From a delta proteobacterium NaphS2 (lineage in GTDB: Bacteria; Desulfobacterota; DSM-4660; Desulfatiglandales; Desulfatiglandaceae), in contig ADZZ01000528.1 in the NCBI GenBank assembly GCA_000179315.1, positions 1 through 35,521 on the forward strand: 35,521 bases of DNA, read 5' to 3'. Of the stretch, positions 7,747 to 17,846 are shown one piece after another. The position numbers were made by a program, and so were the translations under genes. The notes beneath the pieces were generated by a model. It was given only the letters and a program-made list of their open reading frames with translations. It did no database searches and was not told where the DNA came from. Numbering within the stretch: the first letter of the stretch is position 1; every line of letters starts with the position of its first letter.

Positions 7747-8880
7747 ATGCCGTTAGCAACCATTGAAGAAATTCTTGAAGACCTGAAAGAAGGAAAAATG
7801 ATAATCTTGGTGGATGACGAAGACCGGGAGAATGAAGGCGACCTGACCATGGCCGCTGAAAAGGTGACGCCTGAAGCCATCAATTTCATGGCCACCCACG
7901 GCCGCGGGCTCATTTGTCTTTCCATGGCCCCTCCTCTCTTGGAAAAATTGAAAATACCCCAAATGGTCGAGGACAACTGCTCCCCATTTGAAACCGCCTT
8001 TACCGTTTCCATCGAGGCGCGAACCGGCGTCACCACCGGTATATCCGCTGCGGACAGGGCCCGCACCATTCAGGTAGCAATCGATGACGCTGCCAAACCC
8101 GAGGATTTGGTTCAACCCGGCCATATTTTCCCCCTTAGGGCAAGAAGGGGCGGTGTTCTATTCAGAACCGGACAAACGGAAGGATCCGTGGATCTCGCCC
8201 GGCTCGCCGGTCTGAAACCGGCAGGGGTTATATGCGAAATTATGAAGGACGACGGGACAATGGCCCGCATGCCCGATTTGAAAATATTTGCCGAAAAACA
8301 CGGGCTCAAGATTGCCAGCATTGCTGATATCATTGAATACAGAATGCGAACGGAATCTTTTGTGTACCTTGCCGCCGAAACCGTTTTACCCACTCCCCAC
8401 GGCGAATTCAGGGCTCTGGCGTTTGTTAATACCATTGACAAACACGAGCATCTGGTGCTGGTAAAGGGCGACATTGATCCCGAAGAGGAGATTCCGGTCC
8501 GGGTTCATTCCCAATGTACCCTCGGAGATATATTCAGCGCTACAAAATGCGATTGCAGGGCCAAACTTGACAGTGCAATGGCACTTATTCAAAAGGAAGG
8601 AAAGGGTGTTCTCATCTACATTCAGCAAGAAGGCCGGGGCCTGAAACCGGAACGTTACAAAGCCCTTGATGAAAACAGTGATGGTTTGTCGGAGGAGCAT
8701 AAAGAAGGCTGTGTTGAAGGGGATCTGCGGAACTACGGTGTCGGTGCCCAAATCCTGGTGGCCCTGGGTGTCAAAAAGATGCGACTGTTAACCAACAACC
8801 CCAAAAAAATCAAAGGCCTTGAAGGCTATGACCTCAAAATTGTGGAACGCGTACCCATAAAAACCGAGCCTGTCTGTTAA
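7747..8880 (+). CDS. RibBA-like protein (DHBP synthase / GTP cyclohydrolase II fusion) with altered active-site motifs
   Basis: The 377-aa protein has the usual riboflavin fusion layout. Residues 1-200 are DHBP-synthase-like, with the acidic loop [10 protein letters not shown] and PGHIFPLRA intact. However, the metal-ligand motif normally GHTEA reads GQTEG at 142-146, so His is replaced by Gln143. Residues from about 205 are GTP-cyclohydrolase-II-like: zinc Cys257, Cys268 and Cys270 keep family spacing, and Asp326/Arg328 (GDLRNYG) match the catalytic pair. The usual RQEGRGIGL...NK...DTVEAN block is replaced by [17 protein letters not shown] and a 3-residue-shorter, unrelated stretch. It may be a riboflavin enzyme with reduced DHBP activity or a paralog with a new role. 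No flavin genes are nearby. The ATG is chosen from homology, as the ribosome site is weak. Confidence 0.8.
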   Translation: MPLATIEEILEDLKEGKMIILVDDEDRENEGDLTMAAEKVTPEAINFMATHGRGLICLSMAPPLLEKLKIPQMVEDNCSPFETAFTVSIEARTGVTTGISAADRARTIQVAIDDAAKPEDLVQPGHIFPLRARRGGVLFRTGQTEGSVDLARLAGLKPAGVICEIMKDDGTMARMPDLKIFAEKHGLKIASIADIIEYRMRTESFVYLAAETVLPTPHGEFRALAFVNTIDKHEHLVLVKGDIDPEEEIPVRVHSQCTLGDIFSATKCDCRAKLDSAMALIQKEGKGVLIYIQQEGRGLKPERYKALDENSDGLSEEHKEGCVEGDLRNYGVGAQILVALGVKKMRLLTNNPKKIKGLEGYDLKIVERVPIKTEPVC

Positions 8881-9013
8881 GAATCCGCAAAGATCAGTCT
8901 GACGGGGTATTTCATGTGGACCAACTGATTTTGGGTACTTTGAAAACTGAAAACAACAGGACCCGTTATGCCCCGCTTTCTTGAACTATCCCCAAAAAAT
9001 GAAGGAGTTAAAT

Positions 9014-10306
9014 ATGATGGGCGACACCGCAAAACTGATTATTGATGGAAAAACCTTTGAAATCCCGCTGGTTGTCGGCAGTGAAGGGGAAAAGGGGCTC
9101 GACATCACCCGATTGCGGGCCGAAACCGGTTTAATAACCATGGACCCGGGAAGCGGCAATACGGGTCTCTGCCAGAGCAGCATCACCTTCATGGACGGAG
9201 AAAAAGGAATCCTGCGCTACCGGGGAATTCCTGTGGAGCAATTGGCCGAACATTCCACTTTCAGGGAAACGGCCTATCTTCTGATCAATGGGGAGTTGCC
9301 CACCGAAGCACAGTTACGACGCTTTTCCATACGGCTGAACGATCACAGCCTGGTTCACGAGGACATGCGGTCTTTTTTTGAGAGCTACCCGAGAGGGGCG
9401 CATCCCATGGGCATGATTTCATCCATGATCAATGCCCTCAGGGCATTTTATCCCAGCATTCCGGAACGAAGCGAGGAAGAGGAAATCAACATTACCTTTG
9501 CCAGGCTTCTCTCTAAAGTCAGGACCCTGGCGGCCATGAGTTATAAAATATCCCTGGGCCACAAAGTGGTATACCCGCGGCACGACCTCTCTTACTGCGC
9601 CAATTTCCTGAACATGATGTTTGATTCACCCGTGAAGCCCTATATTATTGACGAAGATCTGGTGGAGGCGCTGAATGTCTTCTGGATTCTTCACGCAGAC
9701 CATGAGCAGAACTGCTCCACAAGCTCGGTGCGAGCGGTGGGAAGCGCCCGGGTCAACCTTTATGCCGCCATTTCCGCCGGCATATCGGCGCTATGGGGCC
9801 CGCTGCACGGAGGTGCCAATCAGGCGGTGATTGAAATGCTTCAACGGATTTATGATGCCGGCGGAGACCCGGCGCCTTTCATCGCCCGGGCTAAAGACCG
9901 GAACGACCCCTTTCGGCTCATGGGCTTCGGGCACCGGGTCTACAAGACCTTTGATCCCAGGGCCCGCATCCTCGAAAAAGTGTGCAACAGGGTGCTCAAA
10001 AAGCTGCACCGGGAAGACCCCCTTCTGCCCATTGCAAAAAAACTGGAGGAAGTGGCGTTGAAAGACAGTTATTTCATTGACCACCACCTTTACCCCAATG
10101 TGGATTTCTATGCCGGCATCGTTTTGCGGGCCATTGGGATTCCCATCAATATGTTCCCGGTCATGTTTGCCATCGGCCGCTTGCCCGGCTGGATCGCCCA
10201 GTGGAAGGAAAGTGCCGACGATCCCAACTGGAAACTTTACCGTCCCCGGCAGATTTATATCGGGCCCAATGAAAGGGACTATGTTCCCATAAGTGAAAGA
10301 GGATAG
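9014..10306 (+). CDS. gltA: Citrate synthase (type II, GltA-like)
   Basis: This 430-aa enzyme condenses acetyl-CoA and oxaloacetate to citrate, the entry step of the TCA cycle. The signature HADHEQNCSTSSVR begins at His227. The catalytic residues align at His265 (GPLHGGANQAV), His307 (GFGHRVYKTFDPRA) and Asp364 (VDFYAG). The long N-terminal domain before residue 60 and the overall length fit the hexameric, Gram-negative type II class. The ATG at 9014 lies 6 nt after AAGGAG. An earlier in-frame TTG at 8981 lacks a site. It is the last housekeeping gene before the defence-type island, and its metabolic partners aconitase and isocitrate dehydrogenase resume on the far side. Confidence 0.96.
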   Translation: MMGDTAKLIIDGKTFEIPLVVGSEGEKGLDITRLRAETGLITMDPGSGNTGLCQSSITFMDGEKGILRYRGIPVEQLAEHSTFRETAYLLINGELPTEAQLRRFSIRLNDHSLVHEDMRSFFESYPRGAHPMGMISSMINALRAFYPSIPERSEEEEINITFARLLSKVRTLAAMSYKISLGHKVVYPRHDLSYCANFLNMMFDSPVKPYIIDEDLVEALNVFWILHADHEQNCSTSSVRAVGSARVNLYAAISAGISALWGPLHGGANQAVIEMLQRIYDAGGDPAPFIARAKDRNDPFRLMGFGHRVYKTFDPRARILEKVCNRVLKKLHREDPLLPIAKKLEEVALKDSYFIDHHLYPNVDFYAGIVLRAIGIPINMFPVMFAIGRLPGWIAQWKESADDPNWKLYRPRQIYIGPNERDYVPISERG

Positions 10307-10630
10307 CCCGCTATCGTTTATCGTTAAAATCAGCGCCCCCTGCACTGTGCCCCCGCCAAAACCGCCAAGCTTTCAGGGGGCCCGCTGAAGCGTTTGATTC
10401 GCCAACTCTTTACTTTGGATCTCCTATGAAACTTGAATTATGCAAACCTGATTTTCAAGTTTCCGCCTGGTTCAAACCGGCCCCGCCGGCGGCTTGGCTG
10501 ACAACTGTCTTTCCTGTATCAAAAGCCCTGCCTGGTTCTTGACCGACAGTCTACTAACTGCTAAGAACGGATAGTAGTAAGTATCAACTAACGCGGAGCG
10601 GACTGGTAATCAAGAAATTGAGAGAGAACC
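10307..10630. other. Intergenic region at the left edge of the island
   Basis: This 324-bp gap has no gene. GCCCCCTG (10335-10342) can pair with CAGGGGGC (10374-10381) across a 31-base loop, a possible terminator for citrate synthase, though without a T-run. Nearer the helicase, TTGACC (10539-10544) sits 17 bp before TAAGAA (10562-10567), a weak sigma-70-like promoter, overlapped by the inverted repeat CTACTA / TAGTAG (10551-10556 / 10572-10577). No tRNA end, attachment site or transposon end was seen. Confidence 0.4.
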
Positions 10631-13600
10631 ATGCTTTTAGACAATGAAAACGAAAACCTGAAAGTCCATGAATGGATAACGAAGTATACTGAGGACGGCA
10701 CTCTCGACATTGTCACAGGTTACTTTACCGTTGGCGCTCTCGCTTACCTGTCCAAACAGGTAAATGTTAATATTTCAAGGTTTCGTTTTATTCTCGGCGA
10801 TATTGTCAATTCTGAAATTGATACAACTAAAGCACTTGATCTGTTGAATGAAAACATAACGATTGAAGCATCGTTTAAATTGAATAGCCTGGCCCGGGAG
10901 GCGGTAGAGTTTCTCCGGCAGGAGAAGGTTGATGCCAAAACCCTTGAGCCTAATTTTTGCCACGCTAAAGCCTATCTTTTTTCTCCAACCAATAAAGATG
11001 ACCGAGACAATTATTTCATTTCCGGCAGCTCAAATCTCACAGAGGCGGGGGTAGGTTTCAAATCGACCAGTAATGTCGAGTTGAACATTGCCGAGACCGG
11101 CAACAACAACCAGTACAAGGAACTCGGGAAATGGTTCAATGAGCTTTGGAAAAAACCGCAGGCCCATAAAAATAAGACCCTATTTAATGCGGAAGGGAAA
11201 AAGTTCACGAAGCCATTTAAAGAATACCTGATCGAAGAAATTGAAAGAATTTTTGTCCAGTACACTCCTAAAGAACTTTACTACAAGGTCCTATTCGAAC
11301 TCTTTGGAAGTCAACTTCTCTCCGAGCAAGACAATCCTGAGTTCACCAGGCAGGTCGGCAGGCTCGAAAATACTGTTATTTACAAGACCCTCTATCCGTT
11401 TCAGAAAAAGGGTGTTTTGAGCCTCATCAAAATGTTGCAGAAATACAATGGCGCCATTCTTGCCGATGCCGTTGGGCTGGGCAAAACCTGGAGCGCCTTG
11501 GCCGTGATGAAATTTTTTCAACTCCAGGGACGGGAGATTCTGTTGATTTGTCCTAAAAAACTCCAACACAACTGGCACCGCTATCTGAAGCACCAGAACT
11601 CAAAATTTGAGAAAGACTCTTTCGAATATTTCATTCGATTTCATACTGACCTGCAACTTGAACGCATGGAGAAATATGATGACAGGTTTGATAAGCTTTT
11701 TGTAAACGATAAACCGAAACTCATTGTCATTGATGAAAGCCATCACCTGCGCAATGACAAATCCAAGAGATACGAATTCCTGGTTGAGGAAATACTCAAG
11801 CATAACGAGGACATCAAGGTTTTGATGCTTTCCGCGACCCCGATCAACAACTCCTTAAATGACATTCGCAATCAGTTTAAATTAATGGTTCAGGGAGATG
11901 ATCGCGGTTTTAATGAGACACTCGGTGTCAAGAACCTTGATTATACATTTCGTAGCGCACAGAAGGTGTTCAATGAATGGCGGGAGTTAGCCAACCCACA
12001 AATAAGCGCCTTTATTAAGAAACTCCCCGCTAATTTTTTCAGACTGACCGACGCTCTGACTGTTGCCAGGACCAGAGCCATGATTGCCGAGCAGCAAACA
12101 GGGCTCACGTTCCCCAGCAAAGCAAAACCGGAAAACATCTTTGTTACCCCTCGGCAGCTCGGCAATTATGAATCTTTTGAGGAACTGATTGACCATTTCC
12201 CGCCCATGTTATCCGGTTACCAGCCTTCTTTTTATATTGAAACCGAAGCCAAGGATATCCTCCATGATGAAAAACAGAGGGAGTTCTTCCTGGTTAAAAT
12301 GATGTATATCCTTATGGTCAAAAGGCTGGAATCTTCTTGGTACTCCTTCTATTCAACCGTGAAAAAGATACGGTCGCACCATCAGAATGCTCTGAACAAA
12401 ATTAAGGCATATCAAATTGCCAAGAGCGACAGCGCCTTGGATGATGAAGAGGACTTACTGTTCGATGCCGATGAAAATGATGACCTTCCGGAACTTACCC
12501 TGGGTAAAAAAAGAAAAATCCATCTTTCCGAGATTGATGCGACCGGGACTCTGGAAACATACAAAAAGGACTTAAAAAAAGACCTTGATGCCCTTGACAA
12601 CCTGTGTACAAATCTTGCTCGTTTTCAGGAAAAAATAGAAAAAGAAACGAGGCATCCAAACAATCATAAGAGCGCTGACGACAAACTCCAGGCTCTCATG
12701 GAAAATATACGCTCCAAACGTCTTTCCGGGGCCAATGACAACAATCAGAAGCTTGTCATTTTCACCGCCTACAGAGACACGGCAAGCTATCTTTTCAATC
12801 AGCTCAAATCCAGAGGTTTCGATAAATTGGCTTCGGTCAGCGGAACTGGTTCCCTGACCGACGATGCCACCCATGAAACAAAAATTTTTGAACCGATCCT
12901 GCAGCGCTTTGCTCCGTTTACCAAGTTGTTCAGGGAACAGGAGTGGCAGTTCGAAACAACCAAAGGCCGAGCAAACAAAAAAGAAGGCTTTTATGGGTGG
13001 CTCAAATGGCTTGCGGAAACAAACAACCCTGCCTATGAAAAAATAATCAAAAAGCCCATCGATATTTTGATTGCCACAGATGCGCTCAGTGAGGGGCAAA
13101 ATCTCCAGGACGCCGACACGGTGGTAAATTATGACATTCACTGGAATCCTGTCCGGATTATTCAGCGAATGGGGCGCATAGATCGACTTGGCTCTCCGAA
13201 TAAGGAAATATTCGGCATCAATTTCTGGCCTTCCAACAACATAAACACCTATCTCAATCTGCAGGGCAGGATCGAACAGCGCATGACGGCCATGAAGCTG
13301 GCGGGTTCTGAAGTACACCTTGAGTTTTCAGATACTTTTGCGCAGATGGCCGCGGACGAGTCCCTTGAAAGTAAGATGAAGGAACGGATGCTCAAGCAGA
13401 TGCAGACCACCTGGGAAGACATTGAGGTCAGCGAACAGGGGTTAGGGTTTGATGATCTCTCTCTTGAAAAATATCGCCAGGAACTGTTGGCTGGACTCCA
13501 GGACAGCAACCGCAAATACGAGCTCATGCCGAAGGGGGTTTATACCGGCTTCATAAGAGAATCAACCGATTGTCCAGAAGAAGGGATTATCGCCCTGCTT

Positions 13601-14017
13601 GGTTATCCTGTCAGGCCGCCCAGGTCCACGGAGCATCAATATCAAACATATGACCTTATTTATATCGATATGCTGGGCAAGCCGGTCCTGCTGAACCAGA
13701 AAGAAGTGCTTGACGCCCTGACCATCCACAAAGACAAAGAGCGTCATGTAAAGCCTGATATTGACAAAGGGGAGCCGGAAGCAATTCAACCCCTTGCAGA
13801 GGCCGTCAAAAATTGGCTTGCCAGTCAGGCGTTTGAAGAAGAGCAACAAGAAGACGGTTCAACCAAAACCCGGATGGGTTCGGAGGCCATGGATATACTT
13901 GCCAAATTAAAAACAGGTGATGCCGTAGCGGTCCGGAAACTAAAACAGAATGTCAAGGTGAGCGAGAAATACCAACCGGAAAATTTTGATCTGATTGCCT
14001 GGTTTCTTTTAAGTTGA
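10631..14017 (+). CDS. PLD-like nuclease / SNF2 helicase fusion (restriction or defence translocase)
   Basis: This 1128-aa protein combines two enzymes. Residues about 1-160 form a phospholipase-D-like nuclease domain of the single-HxK type (His111, Lys113, GSSN at 132-135, Glu150), related to PLD endonucleases such as BfiI. Residues about 250-860 form an SF2/SNF2-type motor: Walker A DAVGLGKT at 279-286, DESH at 368-371, SATP at 401-404, motif V ATDALSEGQNLQ at 815-826 and motif VI QRMGRIDR at 845-852. A charged insertion at about 600-690 separates the two RecA lobes, and a C-terminal region of about 270 aa follows. It is 13 nt upstream of the methyltransferase, with AGGAG between them, so the pair should be made together. 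Expected role: ATP-driven translocation and cleavage of unmodified DNA. This is inferred from domains. Confidence 0.88.
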   Translation: MLLDNENENLKVHEWITKYTEDGTLDIVTGYFTVGALAYLSKQVNVNISRFRFILGDIVNSEIDTTKALDLLNENITIEASFKLNSLAREAVEFLRQEKVDAKTLEPNFCHAKAYLFSPTNKDDRDNYFISGSSNLTEAGVGFKSTSNVELNIAETGNNNQYKELGKWFNELWKKPQAHKNKTLFNAEGKKFTKPFKEYLIEEIERIFVQYTPKELYYKVLFELFGSQLLSEQDNPEFTRQVGRLENTVIYKTLYPFQKKGVLSLIKMLQKYNGAILADAVGLGKTWSALAVMKFFQLQGREILLICPKKLQHNWHRYLKHQNSKFEKDSFEYFIRFHTDLQLERMEKYDDRFDKLFVNDKPKLIVIDESHHLRNDKSKRYEFLVEEILKHNEDIKVLMLSATPINNSLNDIRNQFKLMVQGDDRGFNETLGVKNLDYTFRSAQKVFNEWRELANPQISAFIKKLPANFFRLTDALTVARTRAMIAEQQTGLTFPSKAKPENIFVTPRQLGNYESFEELIDHFPPMLSGYQPSFYIETEAKDILHDEKQREFFLVKMMYILMVKRLESSWYSFYSTVKKIRSHHQNALNKIKAYQIAKSDSALDDEEDLLFDADENDDLPELTLGKKRKIHLSEIDATGTLETYKKDLKKDLDALDNLCTNLARFQEKIEKETRHPNNHKSADDKLQALMENIRSKRLSGANDNNQKLVIFTAYRDTASYLFNQLKSRGFDKLASVSGTGSLTDDATHETKIFEPILQRFAPFTKLFREQEWQFETTKGRANKKEGFYGWLKWLAETNNPAYEKIIKKPIDILIATDALSEGQNLQDADTVVNYDIHWNPVRIIQRMGRIDRLGSPNKEIFGINFWPSNNINTYLNLQGRIEQRMTAMKLAGSEVHLEFSDTFAQMAADESLESKMKERMLKQMQTTWEDIEVSEQGLGFDDLSLEKYRQELLAGLQDSNRKYELMPKGVYTGFIRESTDCPEEGIIALLGYPVRPPRSTEHQYQTYDLIYIDMLGKPVLLNQKEVLDALTIHKDKERHVKPDIDKGEPEAIQPLAEAVKNWLASQAFEEEQQEDGSTKTRMGSEAMDILAKLKTGDAVAVRKLKQNVKVSEKYQPENFDLIAWFLLS

Positions 14018-14030
14018 TAGGAGTTTCTGA

Positions 14031-17000
14031 ATGAAAAATGACCTGAGATATTTCAAAATAAAGGATTTCCATGGTGCGCTCCAGGCCTTTTTCAAAGACT
14101 TGAATATCCCGATCAACTATATCGCCGAGGAACCGGTCAGGGCGCAGGACATTCTTTCAAGCACCTATAAGGCGGCCAGGGAAGCCTACCAGCTGATGGA
14201 TGATGTCTACTTCCTGGGCATGGTGGACGATGCCGCTTTTGAAGGTGGAATAAGCCTGGACCACCGGAAAATAGCGTCCGATTACGACGGTATTCTCATT
14301 TTCGGCGTCATGTTGCAACCTCGGCCGAACGGACTCCCTCCCACAAGAACCCAGCTTGCGGAAATCACCCGCTCCTTTAACCGGGAATTTCACTACACCC
14401 CGGTTGTCGTGATCTTCCGGTACGATAACGCTCTAGCCTTTGCCAATGCCGAACGGCTGAAATACAAACAGGAATGGCGGGAAGGAGAAAAGGCGGGGAA
14501 GGTGTCGATTCTCAGGGATGTTGATCTTGACAATCCCCATTCCGGCCACCTGCGAATCCTATCGGAGCTTGCAATCAGCCGTTCAGGTAGAAAAGCAGTG
14601 AACTGTTTTGCCGATCTTTATGCTTACTGGCAATCGGTCTTTAATGTCTCGCTGCTTAACAAAAAATTCTATGAAGAACTGTCCAACTGGTATTTCTGGG
14701 CCGTCAAGGAGGTCACTTTTCCCGGCGAGCCGACCAAGCATACGCTTTTCGAGAAGACCGGCTCAACCGATGAAAAGAAGCTGCAGGAGTTAAAGCAGGA
14801 GCATAACGCAAAAAATGTTATCCGGCTGCTGACTCGGTTTCTCTTTGTGTGGTTTATTAAGGAAAAGAAATTGATCCCCGAGGCGTTCTTCGACCTAGAT
14901 TATATAAAAGATAAACTTCTGAAAGATGTGTCACCTTACCACGGTGAAGGCACCCTTTTTCAATCCGTCAATATCAAAAGCCATTATTACAAGGCCATTC
15001 TCCAGAACCTGTTTTTTGCCACCCTGAATCAGGAGATGGGCAAAAGGGCTTTTCGCAAAGACCGGCAGCACATGAACGTCACCAACCTGCTGCGTTATGA
15101 ATCCTGCTTTAATGACCCACGGAAATTTATCGATCTGGTGGAATCAATCGTCCCCTTTATGAATGGCGGTCTTTTTGAATGTCTGGACCAGCCGCACCCT
15201 ACTGAGAAAGGACCTCAGGGCGGAGATGTCATTGCGTATGAAGACGGCTTTTCAGACCGCAAGGACAATCCACTGAAGGTGCCGGACTATCTCTTCTTCG
15301 GTCTTGACGAAGAAGTGGACCTCAGTTCAGTCATCGGCATAAAGAACAAAAAAACCAAACAGGCTGCGGTCAAGGGTCTCATCAATATTTTTGATTCCTA
15401 TAAGTTTACCATTGCCGAGAATACCCCCATTGAAGAGGATATTGCCCTTGACCCTGAACTGTTGGGCAAAGTTTTTGAAAATCTGCTGGCCAGTTACAAC
15501 CCTGAAACCAAAACCACGGCCAGAAAACAGACCGGCTCTTTTTACACGCCGCGTGAGATAGTTAACTACATGGTGGATGAAAGCCTGATTGCCTACCTGA
15601 AGAACGCCGTGGCGGACTGGGGCATGGGAGATGAGGCCTTGGATGGCAGTCTGCATGAGTTGCTTTCTTTTGACCCGGTAAACCCTTTTGCAAATAACCA
15701 AAGCTTGCAAAAAGAAATTATCAAGGCTTTGGATCAATGTGCCATTCTCGACCCGGCCTGCGGCTCAGGCGCCTTTCCCATAGGTATTTTGCAGAAAATG
15801 GTGCATGTCCTCCAGAAACTTGATCCGGACAATGCTTATTGGCATGACCTGCAGTTAGAAAATGCCGTCAAGGAAAGTGAGCGTGCTTTTCAAAACGTTG
15901 CGGATAAACAAGAACGGCAGAAACTCCTCGATGATATCAATGAAGCCTTTGACCAGCAAGTCAATGACCCGGATTACGCCAGAAAGCTGTTTCTGATTGA
16001 AAACTGCATTTATGGCGTGGATATCCAACCCATTGCCGCCCAGATTTCCAAGCTGCGCTTTTTCATCTCTTTGGTGGTGGATCAGAAGGTGGACAAGGGT
16101 AAGGAAAATTTCGGCATCCGCCCCTTGCCCAACCTGGAAACCAAATTTGTCGCGGCCAATACCCTGATCGGAATAGAAAAACCGGAAAAGCAAGGGAACC
16201 TATTTGCCAACTTGGAAATTAAGGAACTGGAAGAGAAATTAAAGGATGTCCGCCACCGAATATTTTCAGCCAAAACGCCAAGGACCAAACGGAAACTGAG
16301 GGAAGAGGATCAGGCCTTGCGGGAGAAGATGGGCGAACTGCTGATCGCCGATGGCTGGGCCAATAAAACCGCTAGACAGCTTGCCGCCTGGGACCCCTAT
16401 GACCAGAACATGTCCTCACCCTTTTTTGATCCAGAATGGATGTTTGGGATGAAGGATGGATTTGATGTGGTGATTGGGAATCCGCCATATATGATAATTG
16501 GCGCAGATAAGCCTAAAGAGCAAGAAATTTATAAAAAAATGTATCAAATGGCATCATATAAAATTAATACATATGTGCTGTTTTTAGAAAAAGGGTTATC
16601 TCTATTAAGAAATATCAATGCTATATTAAGTTATATTATCCCGAAATCTTTAGTTTTTAATACTTACCTAGAGACAATTAGAAGTATGCTCCTTTCAAAT
16701 TTCGGGATAACCATGATTATTGAAATAGTTGAGAGAGTTTTCGATAACGTTGAAGTAGGCAACAATATTCTATTTTTTTCGGAGACAATGCCTCAGCCGC
16801 GAGAAAATATTTTAAAATATTACATTGTTGAAAATATTTCACCTTTTAGTCCTTTAGAAAGCTACTCCAATAAACAAGAAATTTTGATTGATGAATACAG
16901 ATCCTATTTTCATAATAAATTAACTGTATCAACAGAATACAAAACCACACTTAATGATATTGCCAATATCTCAAATGGTCTCAATCCAGGTAATGTCAGG

Positions 17001-17834
17001 CATATATTATTATCATCGTCAATGAAATCAGATAAGCACCAGAAGATGGTTCTTGGTAAAGATATTCAAAGGTATAGAATTGGTTGGTCAGGCACATGGG
17101 TCAACTATGATAATAGTCTAAAGAAAAGGCTCACTCCATCAGATGTGAAGTCTAAAAAAGGCATGACAGCTCAGAAAAAAGTTGATTTCGCTTTGAGGAA
17201 AAAAGAGATTTTTAAACCAAACAAAATTTTGGTCAGAAAAACATCTGATCATATTGTCGCCTGTTATGATGCCGAAGGATTTTATTTTGATTCCTTGTCA
17301 TACGGAATACGACTGAAAGAAGGTGTGGACTTATCAATTTTTTATCTACTAGGTTTTCTTAACTCTAAATACACTGACTATTTTCATGAAAGTATTTCTT
17401 TGAACAAAGGAAAAGTATTTGCGAAAGTACTTTTAAAGAATCTAGCCAAGCTTCCGGTTTATGAAATAGATTTCAAAAATAATGCAGAGAGAGCAATTCA
17501 TGACATTATTTCACAAATAGTCTGTATGCTAAACTGGTTAAGCCAAAACATAGCATCCCCTTTTGAATTAGTAATTGATGGGCTCATTTTCCAACTCTAC
17601 TTCGCCGAACATATGAAAGAAAAGCAAATTGATATTCTTCAATTCGTAGAAAGAGACTTGGCAGAAATTTTGCGAGACCATAATTTCGAACAACTGCCAG
17701 ACAGCGAAAAAAAAGCCGTCATCAACAAGCTCCATACCAGATGGACACACCCGGACAGCGAGGTGCGCAACCGCATTAAACTGTTTGCCGTCCGCAGTCC
17801 CGATATCCTCAAACCCATCCTGGAGTCACGGTAA
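14031..17834 (+). CDS. Large Eco57I-like N6-adenine DNA methyltransferase with specificity region
   Basis: This 1267-aa protein is expected to methylate adenine in DNA and set the recognition sequence of the adjoining helicase-nuclease. The methyltransferase core starts near TGSFYTPREIVNYM, has SAM-binding motif I DPACGSG at 574-580 and catalytic motif IV NPPY at 817-820. The first 230 residues are an accessory region I cannot name. Residues about 820-1180 correspond to the target-recognition region, and their DNA is strikingly AT-rich compared with both sides. The conserved tail (from about 1185) returns to normal composition. Length and order recall PglX/DrmMI-type and Type IIG-like methylases. 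The ATG follows TAGGAG by 8 nt. Whether it also cuts DNA cannot be told. Confidence 0.9.
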   Translation: MKNDLRYFKIKDFHGALQAFFKDLNIPINYIAEEPVRAQDILSSTYKAAREAYQLMDDVYFLGMVDDAAFEGGISLDHRKIASDYDGILIFGVMLQPRPNGLPPTRTQLAEITRSFNREFHYTPVVVIFRYDNALAFANAERLKYKQEWREGEKAGKVSILRDVDLDNPHSGHLRILSELAISRSGRKAVNCFADLYAYWQSVFNVSLLNKKFYEELSNWYFWAVKEVTFPGEPTKHTLFEKTGSTDEKKLQELKQEHNAKNVIRLLTRFLFVWFIKEKKLIPEAFFDLDYIKDKLLKDVSPYHGEGTLFQSVNIKSHYYKAILQNLFFATLNQEMGKRAFRKDRQHMNVTNLLRYESCFNDPRKFIDLVESIVPFMNGGLFECLDQPHPTEKGPQGGDVIAYEDGFSDRKDNPLKVPDYLFFGLDEEVDLSSVIGIKNKKTKQAAVKGLINIFDSYKFTIAENTPIEEDIALDPELLGKVFENLLASYNPETKTTARKQTGSFYTPREIVNYMVDESLIAYLKNAVADWGMGDEALDGSLHELLSFDPVNPFANNQSLQKEIIKALDQCAILDPACGSGAFPIGILQKMVHVLQKLDPDNAYWHDLQLENAVKESERAFQNVADKQERQKLLDDINEAFDQQVNDPDYARKLFLIENCIYGVDIQPIAAQISKLRFFISLVVDQKVDKGKENFGIRPLPNLETKFVAANTLIGIEKPEKQGNLFANLEIKELEEKLKDVRHRIFSAKTPRTKRKLREEDQALREKMGELLIADGWANKTARQLAAWDPYDQNMSSPFFDPEWMFGMKDGFDVVIGNPPYMIIGADKPKEQEIYKKMYQMASYKINTYVLFLEKGLSLLRNINAILSYIIPKSLVFNTYLETIRSMLLSNFGITMIIEIVERVFDNVEVGNNILFFSETMPQPRENILKYYIVENISPFSPLESYSNKQEILIDEYRSYFHNKLTVSTEYKTTLNDIANISNGLNPGNVRHILLSSSMKSDKHQKMVLGKDIQRYRIGWSGTWVNYDNSLKKRLTPSDVKSKKGMTAQKKVDFALRKKEIFKPNKILVRKTSDHIVACYDAEGFYFDSLSYGIRLKEGVDLSIFYLLGFLNSKYTDYFHESISLNKGKVFAKVLLKNLAKLPVYEIDFKNNAERAIHDIISQIVCMLNWLSQNIASPFELVIDGLIFQLYFAEHMKEKQIDILQFVERDLAEILRDHNFEQLPDSEKKAVINKLHTRWTHPDSEVRNRIKLFAVRSPDILKPILESR

Positions 17835-17846
17835 GGGAGTAGGGAG

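Noticed and set aside
10335-10381. Strong rho-independent terminator after citrate synthase
   Set aside because: The 8-bp arms pair, but the loop is 31 bases and no T-run follows, so it is kept only as a weak possibility.
12572-13318. 248-codon minus-strand open frame
   Set aside because: It is antisense to conserved SNF2 motifs V and VI and has no ribosome site or domain.
10631-17834. Full DISARM or BREX system
   Set aside because: No drmA, drmB, pglZ or brxC-like genes are in the window. Only the motor, methylase and PLD functions are found.
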